From Bacteroidota bacterium (GTDB lineage: Bacteria > Bacteroidota > Bacteroidia > Chitinophagales > Chitinophagaceae), in assembly GCA_018268035.1 (NCBI GenBank), contig JAFDXI010000089.1, positions 1-64,000 of the forward strand: a DNA stretch of 64,000 nucleotides. Direction: 5' to 3'. The translations under genes were made by a program, and so were the position numbers. Below the pieces are notes generated by a model. That model was not told where the DNA came from and did no database searches. It saw only the letters and a list, made by a program, of their open reading frames with translations. Below are positions 55,624-64,000 of this stretch, piece after piece (position 1 is the first letter of the stretch; each line of letters opens with the position of its first letter).

Positions 55624-57471
55624 ATGGGCAAAAATAAATTTCAAAAATTATATGAAAATTTCATTTATTTCAGCAGGGTTGTAAAGACTTATGCTTTAAA
55701 GAAGTACAATATTTTTGAAATATTAATCCTTTGGTCTAAAAGACACCTAAACCGCTTTCAGTTTCTTGTTTTATCTGGTATCATTGTAGGGTTTCTTGGC
55801 GCTGCTGCAGGTATAATACTCAAAACAGTTGTACATTATATACAATTTTTTACAACAGGCAATTTAACTGCAGGACAGCAAATGATTGCTTATGGCACAC
55901 TCCCAATTGCAGGCATTTTGCTTACAACACTGGTAGCAAGATTTTTATATAAGAGCAAAAGTGATGTGAAACTATCCCAGGTCTTAGTTGACATTGCACA
56001 AAACGACAGTAACATCAATAAGCAGGAAATACATTCGAGGGTTGTACAAAGCGCCATCACGGTAGGGTTAGGTGGCTCAGCAGGTCTGGAAACACCGATG
56101 GCAATTACAGGAGCAGCTATTGGTTCTAATTTTGGCCAGCGGTACAGGTTAGGTTACAAGGAAAAGACACTCTTGTTAGCCGGTGGCGCCGCAGCAGGTA
56201 TCGCTTCTGCTTTTAATGCTCCGATAGCCGGTGTAATGTTTTCTTATGAAATATTATTGACCGGCATTGTTTTTTCCGACTTTATTCCTTTGGTTATCTC
56301 TGCTATTTGTGGCAGTTTATTGACGCGTATCGTGCTGAGTGATGAAATTATTTTCAGTTTAAATGCCAGGGCTCCATTTAATTATGACAATACATTTTAT
56401 TATATCGTTTTGGGCATTGTCGCAGGGTTTTACACCCGATATTATAACCTGGTCAGCCACAGGGTAAATAACCTGTTGGAAAAATTTCCTTTTGGGAGCA
56501 TAAAGAGGGCTTTACTGGGTGGCATCATCCTTGCTGCACTTTGTGTTGTATTTCCTGCGTTGTATGGTGAAGGTTATATCAATATCAAAAAACTTAATGA
56601 AGGAAATATCGCATATCTGGTGTATCAGCAACTGATAGATTTTTTTGACTACCCCAGGCTAACTATTTTCATCATGATGGCGTTATCCACCTTGTTTAAA
56701 CCCGTTGCAACCAGCGCTTCATTAAATTCCGGTGGCGTGGGTGGCAACTTTGCACCATCATTAATTGGCGGGGGTTTGCTGGGATATACTTTTGGTTATG
56801 CTTTGGTGTTGATTGGTTTTAAAGATGCACCTGTCACTAACTTAATGCTGGTTGGGATGGCGGGTGTATTGGCTGGAGTGATGTATGCTCCGCTTACTGC
56901 AATTTTCCTGATAGCTGAATCCAGTTCTGGCTATGATTTATTTATACCACTGATGATAGTTTCTGTAACATCTTTCCTCATCAACAAATATTTTTCACCC
57001 ATTAACCCTGATTATATTAAACTGGCGCAGGAAGGAAAAATCTTTACCACACGCAACGATAATAATATCCTGAGCCAGATAAAATTAAATGAATGTCTTG
57101 ATGAAGACAGCATCACCATAAATGGCAAAGCATTAATAGCTGATGTTATTACAGCATTCAGAAATACCAGTAAATCTGTTATTGCAATTGTAGATGATGA
57201 AAGCAGGTTTTGGGGTATGATTTATAAAGAGCAGATCAACAAGATTGCAGCAACAGAGGAAAAACAAAACACATTGACAGCAGCAGAAATTGCGATTATA
57301 CCCAATCACACTGTCCTGCCGGCAGAATCCATTGAAAATGTGGTTCGGAAATTTGAAGAATCAGATGTATGGTATTTGCCTGTTGTAACAGCACAACATG
57401 GATATGTGGGTTTTGTGAGTAGGTTTAAATTTTTAGTCAGGTACAGGCAATTGTTGAAAAACTTATCATAG
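55624..57471 (+). CDS. ClC-family chloride channel or antiporter with CBS domains
   Basis: A 615-residue inner-membrane protein. The ClC membrane core (about 40-455) has the gating-glutamate motif GGSAGLETPMAITGAAIGS with Glu156. It also has GIASAFNAPIAGVMFSYE and SGGVGGNFAPSLIGGGLLGY (anion-site loop). The C-terminal region (about 480-612) carries two CBS-like repeats that may bind adenine nucleotides. The usual GREGP is here GLETP, a variant seen in some prokaryotic members. Gating Glu suggests exchange of Cl- and H+, but this cannot be decided from sequence. It stands alone; a terminator hairpin follows. Confidence 0.92.
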   Translation: MGKNKFQKLYENFIYFSRVVKTYALKKYNIFEILILWSKRHLNRFQFLVLSGIIVGFLGAAAGIILKTVVHYIQFFTTGNLTAGQQMIAYGTLPIAGILLTTLVARFLYKSKSDVKLSQVLVDIAQNDSNINKQEIHSRVVQSAITVGLGGSAGLETPMAITGAAIGSNFGQRYRLGYKEKTLLLAGGAAAGIASAFNAPIAGVMFSYEILLTGIVFSDFIPLVISAICGSLLTRIVLSDEIIFSLNARAPFNYDNTFYYIVLGIVAGFYTRYYNLVSHRVNNLLEKFPFGSIKRALLGGIILAALCVVFPALYGEGYINIKKLNEGNIAYLVYQQLIDFFDYPRLTIFIMMALSTLFKPVATSASLNSGGVGGNFAPSLIGGGLLGYTFGYALVLIGFKDAPVTNLMLVGMAGVLAGVMYAPLTAIFLIAESSSGYDLFIPLMIVSVTSFLINKYFSPINPDYIKLAQEGKIFTTRNDNNILSQIKLNECLDEDSITINGKALIADVITAFRNTSKSVIAIVDDESRFWGMIYKEQINKIAATEEKQNTLTAAEIAIIPNHTVLPAESIENVVRKFEESDVWYLPVVTAQHGYVGFVSRFKFLVRYRQLLKNLS

Positions 57472-57513
57472 TTGCTGTCCACAAAATTTTTAAAATTAAG
57501 ATAGAATCAAATT

Positions 57514-57544
57514 AAAATAGCTACGAAAATTTCATAGCTATTTT
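57514..57544. terminator. bidirectional terminator between convergent genes
   Basis: Perfect 10-bp stem AAAATAGCTA / TAGCTATTTT with an 11-nt loop, between the ClC gene and the convergent small secreted-protein gene. The A/T-rich ends let it act on both strands. Confidence 0.75.
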
Positions 57545-57562
57545 ATAAATATAACCGGCAAT

Positions 57563-57943
57563 TTAACCTTCTACTTTAACAGTTTCCACAACGATACTTT
57601 GCATACCGTTTTTGTCAATTACTTTACCACTAACTTCAATATTATCTGCTGCATGTTTGATTGCTTGTTTGTAAGCATCTTCATTTTTGTGGTCTTCTAC
57701 CAACAAATACACTTTACCATCAGATTTGTTGAGAATACCTGCAGGCAGCCCTTTGTCAAGGCAGCCTTGTGCACACATCTGGTGTCCTTTACCCATAGCG
57801 CCACTTGACATATAACAGGACAAATCCAATATTTCGCCTTTCAGCGTTTTATTTTGTGCAAATCCTGATTGTGATAAAACGGTAAATGCTCCTGTCAAAA
57901 AAAAGCAGGATAACACAGCTTTAAGTGATGTTGTAGCTTTCAT
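57563..57943 (-). CDS. small secreted OB-fold-like protein with conserved cysteines
   Basis: A 126-residue exported protein with a signal peptide (about 1-29, ending GFAQ). The mature part begins KTLKGEILDLSCYMSSGAMGKGHQMCAQGCLDKGLPAGIL. The CYM, H-x2-C and C-x3-C spacing suggests metal or haem-linked redox chemistry. The remainder (ADNIEVSGKVIDKNGMQSIVVETV) looks like the strands of an OB fold. I do not know a named family. It is divergent from a haem-binding-domain gene 115 bp away, which supports an envelope redox role. Confidence 0.65.
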   Translation of the reverse strand: MKATTSLKAVLSCFFLTGAFTVLSQSGFAQNKTLKGEILDLSCYMSSGAMGKGHQMCAQGCLDKGLPAGILNKSDGKVYLLVEDHKNEDAYKQAIKHAADNIEVSGKVIDKNGMQSIVVETVKVEG

Positions 57944-58058
57944 GTTTCAAATTTTTTATGTGAATGAATGAATAATATTAATTCTCCTAAAGGTACAAAT
58001 AATAATAAATGCATTTGTTAAATATTCTGCATTCTCTACCTTTATCGAAAATGATTGC

Positions 58059-58550
58059 ATGAAAAGGAGAACGAAAATAATACTCACAATCATTGTTATT
58101 CTTCTCGTCATACAGCTTCCTGTATTTACCCCTGCAAAGAATACATCTAAAGCAGATCCAGTCAATGATATTGCGAAAGCTTATGATGTACCTATGGACA
58201 TACAAATGATGGTATATAACTCCTGTTATGATTGCCACTCAAACTATACTCGTGAATATCCCTGGTATTATCATATCCAACCTGTAAGCTGGTGGATGGC
58301 ATTGCATATCCATAATGCAAAAAAGGAATTGAATTTTTCCGAATTCGCAACATATTCACCGGAGAAAGCTGCAAAAAAATTTGATGAGATCAGAGAACAG
58401 ATGGAAAAAAAGGAGATGCCAATAAAATCTTACCGGCTAATGCATGATGACGTTAAATTAAGTGATGAAGAATATGAAGAACTGGCAGCATGGGCAAAAA
58501 AAATGCATGCAGAAGTGTTAGATAAATCAGATTCATTGCATCAACAATAA
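58059..58550 (+). CDS. haem-binding domain (Haem_bd) protein
   Basis: A 163-residue membrane-anchored protein: a single N-terminal helix (about 6-24) and a periplasmic Haem_bd domain. The haem attachment motif is CYDCH at 56-60, followed by SNYTREYPWYYHIQPVSWWMALHI and a methionine-containing EKKEMPIKSYRLMHDD that could supply the distal ligand. The protein ends in a helix AAWAKKMHAEVL. This is a common small c-type cytochrome-like protein of Bacteroidota, thought to transfer electrons in the periplasm. Confidence 0.88.
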   Translation: MKRRTKIILTIIVILLVIQLPVFTPAKNTSKADPVNDIAKAYDVPMDIQMMVYNSCYDCHSNYTREYPWYYHIQPVSWWMALHIHNAKKELNFSEFATYSPEKAAKKFDEIREQMEKKEMPIKSYRLMHDDVKLSDEEYEELAAWAKKMHAEVLDKSDSLHQQ

Positions 58551-58614
58551 ATAGTCTGCATTGAATCGGAAGAATATAAAATGGTAAACCGGAAAGAAAA
58601 AATGAGTGGAATAA

Positions 58615-59442
58615 TTATCCAACTTTTACTTCCATACCTTCCTTTGCGAGTTCACAATTTGGGAAAGCCTTTTTACAATTTTCTTCAACTACATCAAGGA
58701 AATCATCATCATGATCAGGATCATGATGTGTGATGATGAGTTTTTTTACGCCTGCACGTTTTGCCACTTCTACTGCTTGTGTCCACGAACTATGACCCCA
58801 ACCTTTATGCGTTTTATATTCATCAGGTGTGTATTGGCCATCATGTACCAAAACATCAGCACCCATTGCCAGTTCAACAATTTTTTTATCTATACCCCTG
58901 TAATGCTCAACATCAGTACATACCACCAGCGAAACATCATCATCATCCAGCCTGAAACCAAAAGAGCCACCCCTGAATTTATGATATTGAGCAACAGCTT
59001 TCAGTTTTGCACCATAAATTGTTTCTTTAATACCATAATGAAAAAATTCAAAATTCGCTCCCATTTTATCCAACTGAACCGGAAAAAATTCTTTTTGCAT
59101 CTGCATTGAAAAAATCTCTTTCAGGTTTTTTATCTTCCTTTTTTTTCCCATTGTTAGTAACCCTATGTGTTGATTACGGATATATGCAGGTGCAAAAAAT
59201 GGAAAGCCCTGGATATGATCCCAATGAAAATGTGTAAACATTATGTTGATGACACTTTGTGAGAGCTTTTTTGCAACAAGTTCATTCCCTAAAATCCTGA
59301 TGCCTGTTCCTGCATCAAGGATAGCAATCCGGTTGACTTGTTCCCTTAAGATGCTGATACAAGTTGTATTTCCACCATAACGTTCGTACTCCCTGCCACA
59401 AACAGGAATGGAGCCTCTGACCCCGTAGAACTTAATTTTCAC
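58615..59442 (-). CDS. metallo-beta-lactamase-fold hydrolase
   Basis: A 275-residue cytoplasmic hydrolase. The metal motif THFHWDHIQGFPFF (H-x-H-x-D-H) lies near residue 71-84, and further ligands appear in VCTDVEHY, LVHDGQYTPDEY and ITHHDPDHDDDF. The start KIKFYGVRGSIPVCGREYERYGGNTTC is typical of the PhnP/RNase Z-like phosphodiesterase subgroup widespread in Bacteroidota and Proteobacteria. A cyclic-nucleotide or other phosphodiester substrate is plausible but not shown. No operon partner is evident. Confidence 0.87.
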   Translation of the reverse strand: MKIKFYGVRGSIPVCGREYERYGGNTTCISILREQVNRIAILDAGTGIRILGNELVAKKLSQSVINIMFTHFHWDHIQGFPFFAPAYIRNQHIGLLTMGKKRKIKNLKEIFSMQMQKEFFPVQLDKMGANFEFFHYGIKETIYGAKLKAVAQYHKFRGGSFGFRLDDDDVSLVVCTDVEHYRGIDKKIVELAMGADVLVHDGQYTPDEYKTHKGWGHSSWTQAVEVAKRAGVKKLIITHHDPDHDDDFLDVVEENCKKAFPNCELAKEGMEVKVG

Positions 59443-59804
59443 CTGGATTATTTTTAAACCAAATTAGTGAAAAGTATTTTCGGTATCAATTTTTCTTTGT
59501 TGAAAAAGTAAAAATGCAATTTTAAACAGAAAAAAACTGATAAAATAAACACAGAAAATATTTTCAGATTACATGTATGATTTATTTATTTTATTTTCAT
59601 TTTATATTTATGCCAGGTTTGAAAAATAATATAAACTCTATCAATATTTTTAAGTTGATATATCCGGCGACATATAACATTTTGCAACTACAGGATTCTC
59701 TGCAAAACAATTAAATGAAAAAGCTGAATAGTTGATAAACTGTTTGAAAATTTAGAAAACCAAATCAAGAAATTGAGAAGTACATATTCAATAAATTATC
59801 CTTT
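59443..59804. other. AT-rich intergenic region without recognised gene
   Basis: A 362-bp gap between divergent genes. Apart from a 12-bp palindrome GAAAATATTTTC in the middle I see no RNA, coding or repeat signal. It should contain the promoters of both neighbours. Confidence 0.5.
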
Positions 59805-61559
59805 ATGAGTCAATTGTTGATTAAAAACGGGAAAGTATTTACCGGAGATCCACATACAAATGCAACGATAAAAAATATCCTTGTTGAAAATGGGAAAATA
59901 AAACTTGTGGAGGGAACAGATATTGCAACAGGTGATAACACAACTGTAATTGATGCAACAGGGAAATGGGTGACTCCCGGGTTTATTGATACACATACAC
60001 ATTATGACGCAGAGGTGATTGCATCACCGGGTTTGAAAGAGTCTGCAAGGCATGGTGTAACTACTGTTATTATGGGTAGTTGTTCGGTATCAGCTATATA
60101 TAATAATGCGGAAGACACTTCAGATTCTTTCACGAGGGTGGAAGCTATTCCAAGGCAAGTGATGTTACCATTATTAGAAAAAGAAAAAACCTGGAGTACA
60201 CCTAAAGAATGGGTTGACTATATTGATAAAAAACCATTGGGCATCAACATTGCCAGTTTTATTGGTCATTCAGATATCCGCATTAAAGCAATGGGGCTTG
60301 GCCGCTCAGTATCAGATAATGAAAAAGCAACAACAAATGAAAAAGCTGAAATGGAAGCAATGCTGAATGATGCATTGGATAATGGTTTTTTAGGACTTTC
60401 AACTATGGACAATCCCTGGGATAAAATGGATGGTGAAAAATACTGGTCGCATAAGACACCATCATTTTATGCCAGTTGGAAAGAGCGCAAAGGCCTCATA
60501 CGTATATTGCGTGAAAGAGATGCCATCTTGCAGGGGGCACCCAATCTTGTTACCCGCGTGAGTGCTTTCAACTATATACTTGCCAGCGCAGGTTTGTTCA
60601 GGAAAAAAAGATTAAAATCCACAATGATTGCATTAATGGATCTCATTGGCGACAGGTATATTTTGCCGGTTGTTGGTGGGCTTGCAAATTATAGTAATAA
60701 TTTTTTAAAAGCAGATTTCAGGATGCAGTCGCCACCCGCACCATTTACAGTTTATTATGATGGTGTGGATTCTGTCATGTTTGAAGAATTCCCATCAGGT
60801 GAAGCTTTGCGCCATTTGGCAAAAAATATTGACAGGCGTAATGAAAAAATAAGGGATCCAAAATTCAGGGAAAATTTCAAACGGGAAATACGGCGCAAAT
60901 TTGCACCAAAAGTGTGGCACAAAGATTTGAGTAAATCTATCATCCTGAAATGTCCGGATGAATCTTTGATTGGGAAAAATTTTTTCCAGGTAGCAGAAGA
61001 AAAAAATGTTCATCCTGTTGATGCTTTTCTTGATTTGATTGTTATCTACGACAAAAAAATTTCATGGACTACAACCATAGCGAATGACCGGCCTTCGAAG
61101 TATCATGAATTATACAATCACAAATCAAACCTGATTTCTTTTTCTGATGCCGGTGCCCATCTAAACAACATGGCATTTTATGATTTTCCAATTCAAATGA
61201 TGAAAAGAGTAATAGACGCATCAGAACAAGGTGACCCAATAATGAGTATGGAAAAATGTGTTTGGCGCCTGACCAAAGAACTGGCTGATTGGTTTAATAT
61301 TGATGCAGGTGAAATTACTGAAGGCATGCCGGCAGATATAGTGATCATTAACCCGGAGCAATTTAAAAATGTGAATGACGATGTTATAGAGGCTCCTATT
61401 GAAGAGTTTGATAATTATCCAAGGCTGGTTACGCGCCATCCAAATTTGATTGAAAATGTTATCGTCAATGGAAATATAATATATGAAAATGATGAATTTG
61501 TTGAAGGCTATGGAAAAACAAAAAAGACTGGAATTTACAAACCGGGAAAAGCAAAATAA
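59805..61559 (+). CDS. N-acyl-D-amino-acid deacylase-type amidohydrolase
   Basis: A 584-residue member of the amidohydrolase superfamily, D-aminoacylase/dihydroorotase branch. The N terminus has LLIKNGKVFTGD and the first metal motif GFIDTHTHYDAEVIASPGL (H-x-H). Then VTTVIMGSCSVS, GLSTMDNPWD, FIGHSDIRIKAMG, the metal Asp motif ISFSDAGAHLNNMAFYDFP, and the C-terminal GMPADIVIINPEQF. It would hydrolyse N-acyl-D-amino acids or related amides. No signal peptide, so cytoplasmic. It is monocistronic here, and substrate choice remains open because this family is broad. Confidence 0.88.
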   Translation: MSQLLIKNGKVFTGDPHTNATIKNILVENGKIKLVEGTDIATGDNTTVIDATGKWVTPGFIDTHTHYDAEVIASPGLKESARHGVTTVIMGSCSVSAIYNNAEDTSDSFTRVEAIPRQVMLPLLEKEKTWSTPKEWVDYIDKKPLGINIASFIGHSDIRIKAMGLGRSVSDNEKATTNEKAEMEAMLNDALDNGFLGLSTMDNPWDKMDGEKYWSHKTPSFYASWKERKGLIRILRERDAILQGAPNLVTRVSAFNYILASAGLFRKKRLKSTMIALMDLIGDRYILPVVGGLANYSNNFLKADFRMQSPPAPFTVYYDGVDSVMFEEFPSGEALRHLAKNIDRRNEKIRDPKFRENFKREIRRKFAPKVWHKDLSKSIILKCPDESLIGKNFFQVAEEKNVHPVDAFLDLIVIYDKKISWTTTIANDRPSKYHELYNHKSNLISFSDAGAHLNNMAFYDFPIQMMKRVIDASEQGDPIMSMEKCVWRLTKELADWFNIDAGEITEGMPADIVIINPEQFKNVNDDVIEAPIEEFDNYPRLVTRHPNLIENVIVNGNIIYENDEFVEGYGKTKKTGIYKPGKAK

Positions 61560-61856
61560 TCTTGAATGAAATTATAATTTCAAATGTTGCAAACATTTTT
61601 GTACAAAAGTCAACAAATCATATTTCATGCAGGCTAATCCGGTGCAATCTAAAAAAATAAAGACTATTTGTTTTTTTAAAAATAAGCGTGCAATAAACTT
61701 ATTGTATAAATAAACCATTTTAAAAATCATTTTACTCCTTGCAATTATTATAAAATTTATTTCAGCAAATAATATAAACGCAAATCAATCTGTATATATC
61801 TGGTTATTATTTTACTAAAAGACTTTTGAGAACAACTTTTGTATCTTACGGCTGGA

Positions 61857-62606
61857 ATGGATGAATCGAATAATAGAAAAACAATGAACAAAATAAGCTA
61901 TGGTATTGATGCACCAAAAGTTATCAGGAATCTCTTTCTTGTTGGAATTATATTTTTGGTGTTAGCCATATTTTTACCTGCAATCACCATATCCAAAGTA
62001 CAAATCCAAACTGCCCAGATTTCATTTACAATTGCGCTGATATGCATTATCGAAGCTGCGTTGATGCTTTTATATTCATTAGTTGGAAAATTTAAGCATC
62101 GTGACAGGATGCTGAAACTGCATGAATGGAAAGGCAATGAAATGGTGTTGGATGTGGGAACAGGACATGGTTTATTAATGATTGGCGCTGCTAAAAGACT
62201 TACAACAGGAAAATCTCTTGGTATTGATATATGGAAAAACAGCGATCTTAGCAATAACACTCTTCAACAGACTGAACAAAATGCAGTGCTTGAAAATGTC
62301 AGCGATAAAATAAAAATTTTAAGTCAGGATATTACACACACAACTTTCAGGGACAATTATTTTGATGTTGTTGTCAGTAATCTTTGTTTGCATAATATTT
62401 ATAACAAAGAAGGAAGGGCAACTGCCTGCAAAGAAATCTACAGGATTTTAAAAGACAACGGAGTTGCCATCATTTCTGATTTCAAACATACAGGTGACTA
62501 CAAGAAAGCTTTTGAATCACAGGGAATGAATGTTGAAAAAATCGGCATCTATTTCATTGACACTTTTCCCCCACTCACCATAATAAGGGCAAAGAAAATC
62601 AGGTAA
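61857..62606 (+). CDS. SAM-dependent methyltransferase with N-terminal membrane anchor
   Basis: About 249 residues from ATG 61857 (the frame extends to TTG 61839; ATG 61884 is a second option). Two membrane helices at about 21-42 and 52-73 (IRNLFLVGIIFLVLAIFL; FTIALICIIEAALMLLYSLV) precede a class I methyltransferase fold. The SAM-binding motif is VLDVGTGHGLLMIGAAKRL, then SLGIDIW, DNYFDVVVSNLCLHNIYNKEGRATACKEIYRILKDNG and AIISDFKHTGDY. The substrate is unknown; the membrane anchor suggests a lipid or membrane-bound acceptor. The 279-bp gap upstream holds nothing I recognise. Confidence 0.85.
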   Translation: MDESNNRKTMNKISYGIDAPKVIRNLFLVGIIFLVLAIFLPAITISKVQIQTAQISFTIALICIIEAALMLLYSLVGKFKHRDRMLKLHEWKGNEMVLDVGTGHGLLMIGAAKRLTTGKSLGIDIWKNSDLSNNTLQQTEQNAVLENVSDKIKILSQDITHTTFRDNYFDVVVSNLCLHNIYNKEGRATACKEIYRILKDNGVAIISDFKHTGDYKKAFESQGMNVEKIGIYFIDTFPPLTIIRAKKIR

Positions 62607-62787
62607 TGCTTTCAAAATTTATTTAGCTGATTTATTGTTCACCCGTTATTATTCTTTTAAAAGCGTAATTGGCAGTTACAGAGTTGATCAGCCATTTTCA
62701 TTCGCAATATTTACATAAAAATATTTTTTAGGCTGGCATTGCAATACCGTTTATTAAAAAAATGTCACACAACAAAAAAAACCTTTA

Positions 62788-62811
62788 TACTTTTGACTGA
62801 CTATTCAGTCA
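62788..62811 (+). promoter_or_regulatory. -7 box overlapping a TetR-type operator
   Basis: TACTTTTG (62788-62795) matches the Bacteroidota -7 consensus TAnnTTTG. Its last bases run into the inverted repeat TGACTGA-CTAT-TCAGTCA (62794-62811), which ends 9 bp before the TetR-gene ATG. The arrangement fits direct autorepression by blocking the promoter. Confidence 0.7.
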
Positions 62812-62820
62812 GTTTTATTT

Positions 62821-63396
62821 ATGCCAACAACAAAAAAAAGGAATACCAAAGTCATAGCTGATGCCAGCAAAGAAAAAATATTTCAAACAGCATTTGATTT
62901 ATTTGCTCTAAATGGTTATTCCCGGACATCAGTGGATGCGATAGCAAAAAAGGCAAAGATTTCAAAAGGATTGATTTATCATTATTTCACGAGCAAGGAG
63001 GACATATTAAGGGGAATATTCTTGCGTTTCGTAGAAAATACCAGCCTGCAGATGACTGGAGATGGTTCTTTGCCTCCAAAAGCCGCCCTGAAACAGATGA
63101 TTGACTTTTCAATTTCGTTTATCATCCATGAAGTAAAACTTAGCAGGTTGATGATTGCTTTGGTTATTCAGCCGGACGTGATTAAAGGAATTAATAAAGA
63201 TATGAGCAAATTACGGGAAGGATGGTGGGGTGTGCTCATTGACTTGTTGAAAAAAATGGGATATAAAAATCCTGAGGCTGAAGGCTATTTTCTTGGTGCC
63301 ATCCTCGATGGTATTAGCCTTGGATATATTGCTATGGGAAAATCATACCCTATTGAAAAAGTAAAAAGATTAATTAAAAAGAAATATGAATTATGA
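62821..63396 (+). CDS. TetR/AcrR-family transcriptional regulator
   Basis: A 191-residue repressor with a basic N-terminal arm (TTKKRNTK). The helix-turn-helix (about 14-62) reads KIFQTAFDLFALNGYSRTSVDAIAKKAKISKGLIYHYFTSKEDIL. The C-terminal domain (about 65-190) is helical. It overlaps the next gene by 4 bp (ATGA), so the two are coupled. The operator-like repeat in front suggests autoregulation. Its ligand and other targets are unknown. Confidence 0.93.
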   Translation: MPTTKKRNTKVIADASKEKIFQTAFDLFALNGYSRTSVDAIAKKAKISKGLIYHYFTSKEDILRGIFLRFVENTSLQMTGDGSLPPKAALKQMIDFSISFIIHEVKLSRLMIALVIQPDVIKGINKDMSKLREGWWGVLIDLLKKMGYKNPEAEGYFLGAILDGISLGYIAMGKSYPIEKVKRLIKKKYEL

Positions 63397-63731
63397 ACAA
63401 GTATTTAGCAAAAATAGTCTTCAGGATTATCACAACAGAAAATGACAAGCCTATTGGATTATTCGAGGAAAAACTATGTTTGATTCACGCAAACAATTAC
63501 CGCGATGCTTTGAATCATGCAATCAAGTGGGGGCAAAATGAAACTTCGGAATTCACCAATGATAACGGCCAGCTTATTCAATGGGAATTTGTTTCAGTAC
63601 CGGAATTGAAATGCATTCCTGATAGTACCAACACCATTGAACTTTGCTCACATCTGGTTGAAATGCCCGGAACTGAATATGCAAACTTGCAAAAAGATAA
63701 ACAAATGCAACTATCCTTTGTTGATGAATAG
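63393..63731 (+). CDS. DUF4288-like small protein
   Basis: A 112-residue cytoplasmic protein. KYLAKIVFRIITTENDKPIGLFEEKLCLIHANNYRDALNHAIKWGQNE, then IQWEFVSVPELKCI, resembles DUF4288 domain proteins, which have no known activity. It shares a 4-bp start-stop overlap with the TetR gene upstream, so it is presumably produced together with that repressor and may be a partner or target of the same response. Confidence 0.75.
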   Translation: MNKYLAKIVFRIITTENDKPIGLFEEKLCLIHANNYRDALNHAIKWGQNETSEFTNDNGQLIQWEFVSVPELKCIPDSTNTIELCSHLVEMPGTEYANLQKDKQMQLSFVDE

Positions 63732-63811
63732 GTTGCTCAACATTGAGAAGAATATTTGAACTGTGCAGTGGCATTTATTTTTCAGGATAACTTTTTGAAA
63801 AAACATTTACA

Positions 63812-64000
63812 ATGAATTTATATGGAGCCTATGATAAAAGCATGCCTCAAAAAATTGTAATCCACATTTTTGAAATTTTATTTTTATGGATTTCTTATTG
63901 GTTCTTGTTTCAAGATGGCGGCTCATGGGTACAGGCCCATCTATATATCCACAACAATACTGGTATAAATATTAGAAGAAAAATCATTTTTATTTTTAAC
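63812..64000 (+). CDS. membrane protein, partial (cut by window end)
   Basis: An open frame of 63 codons starting at ATG 63812 and still open at the last base. It encodes MNLYGAYDKSMPQKIVIHIF, then a hydrophobic segment EILFLWISYWFLFQDG and a polar loop HLYIHNNTGINIRRK leading to another hydrophobic start. It looks like the beginning of a polytopic membrane protein. I do not recognise the family from this much sequence. It follows the DUF4288-like gene by 80 bp and may continue its operon. Confidence 0.6.
   Translation, partial: MNLYGAYDKSMPQKIVIHIFEILFLWISYWFLFQDGGSWVQAHLYIHNNTGINIRRKIIFIFN

Overview
The window looks like a chromosomal segment of an AT-rich Bacteroidota bacterium, most likely order Chitinophagales (Chitinophagaceae-like). 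This rests on SusC/SusD pairs, an ECF sigma/FecR pair feeding a SusC with an STN domain, a type IX secretion C-terminal sorting domain, a GldB lipoprotein, many lipoprotein signals ending in Cys, Bacteroidota-type -7 boxes and few Shine-Dalgarno sites. The taxon is an inference from gene content; no rRNA is present.

Layout. 1-4171 (+) is a decaying glycan locus: the C-terminal third of a SusD, an intact GH30 lipoprotein, a toroid-type glycosidase-like gene stopped by an in-frame TGA, and an SMP-30/gluconolactonase gene with a probable frameshift near its end. 4250-4945 holds tRNA-Asp(GTC), two upstream and one downstream tRNA-Asp-like repeats carrying strong palindromes, and a small GIY-YIG gene flanked by a 60-bp direct repeat of the tRNA 3' end plus terminator. 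5136-11227 (-) is a complete L-rhamnose operon (transporter, bifunctional aldolase/dehydrogenase, isomerase, kinase). 11637-19466 (+) is a sigma/FecR-controlled SusC/SusD/lipoprotein locus, followed by a GH110 alpha-1,3-galactosidase.

21833-29098 (+) is a TetR, aldehyde dehydrogenase, TonB receptor, beta-helix lipoprotein and diheme cytochrome module. 29219-32860 (-) holds a solenoid repeat protein and an orphan FtsX/MacB-type permease whose start codon abuts a 294-bp array of 42 heptamers. 33331-39810 is mostly housekeeping: NadE, GldB, DUF3098, UppP, Lnt.

41100-55483 is a second glycan locus under a GntR/HutC regulator: SusC, SusD, ROK kinase, mannose-6-phosphate-isomerase-like fusion, sugar porter, lipoprotein and three paralogous DUF5005/DUF4185-like secreted proteins. 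It contains no familiar glycoside hydrolase, so the DUF5005-like trio are the candidate enzymes. The rest is a ClC channel, two small redox-looking proteins, a metallo-beta-lactamase-fold hydrolase, a D-aminoacylase-type amidohydrolase, a membrane-anchored methyltransferase, a TetR-DUF4288 operon and the start of a membrane protein cut by the window edge.

The most unusual structures are the tRNA-Asp/palindrome/GIY-YIG cluster, the heptamer array, and the second glycan locus without recognised enzymes.
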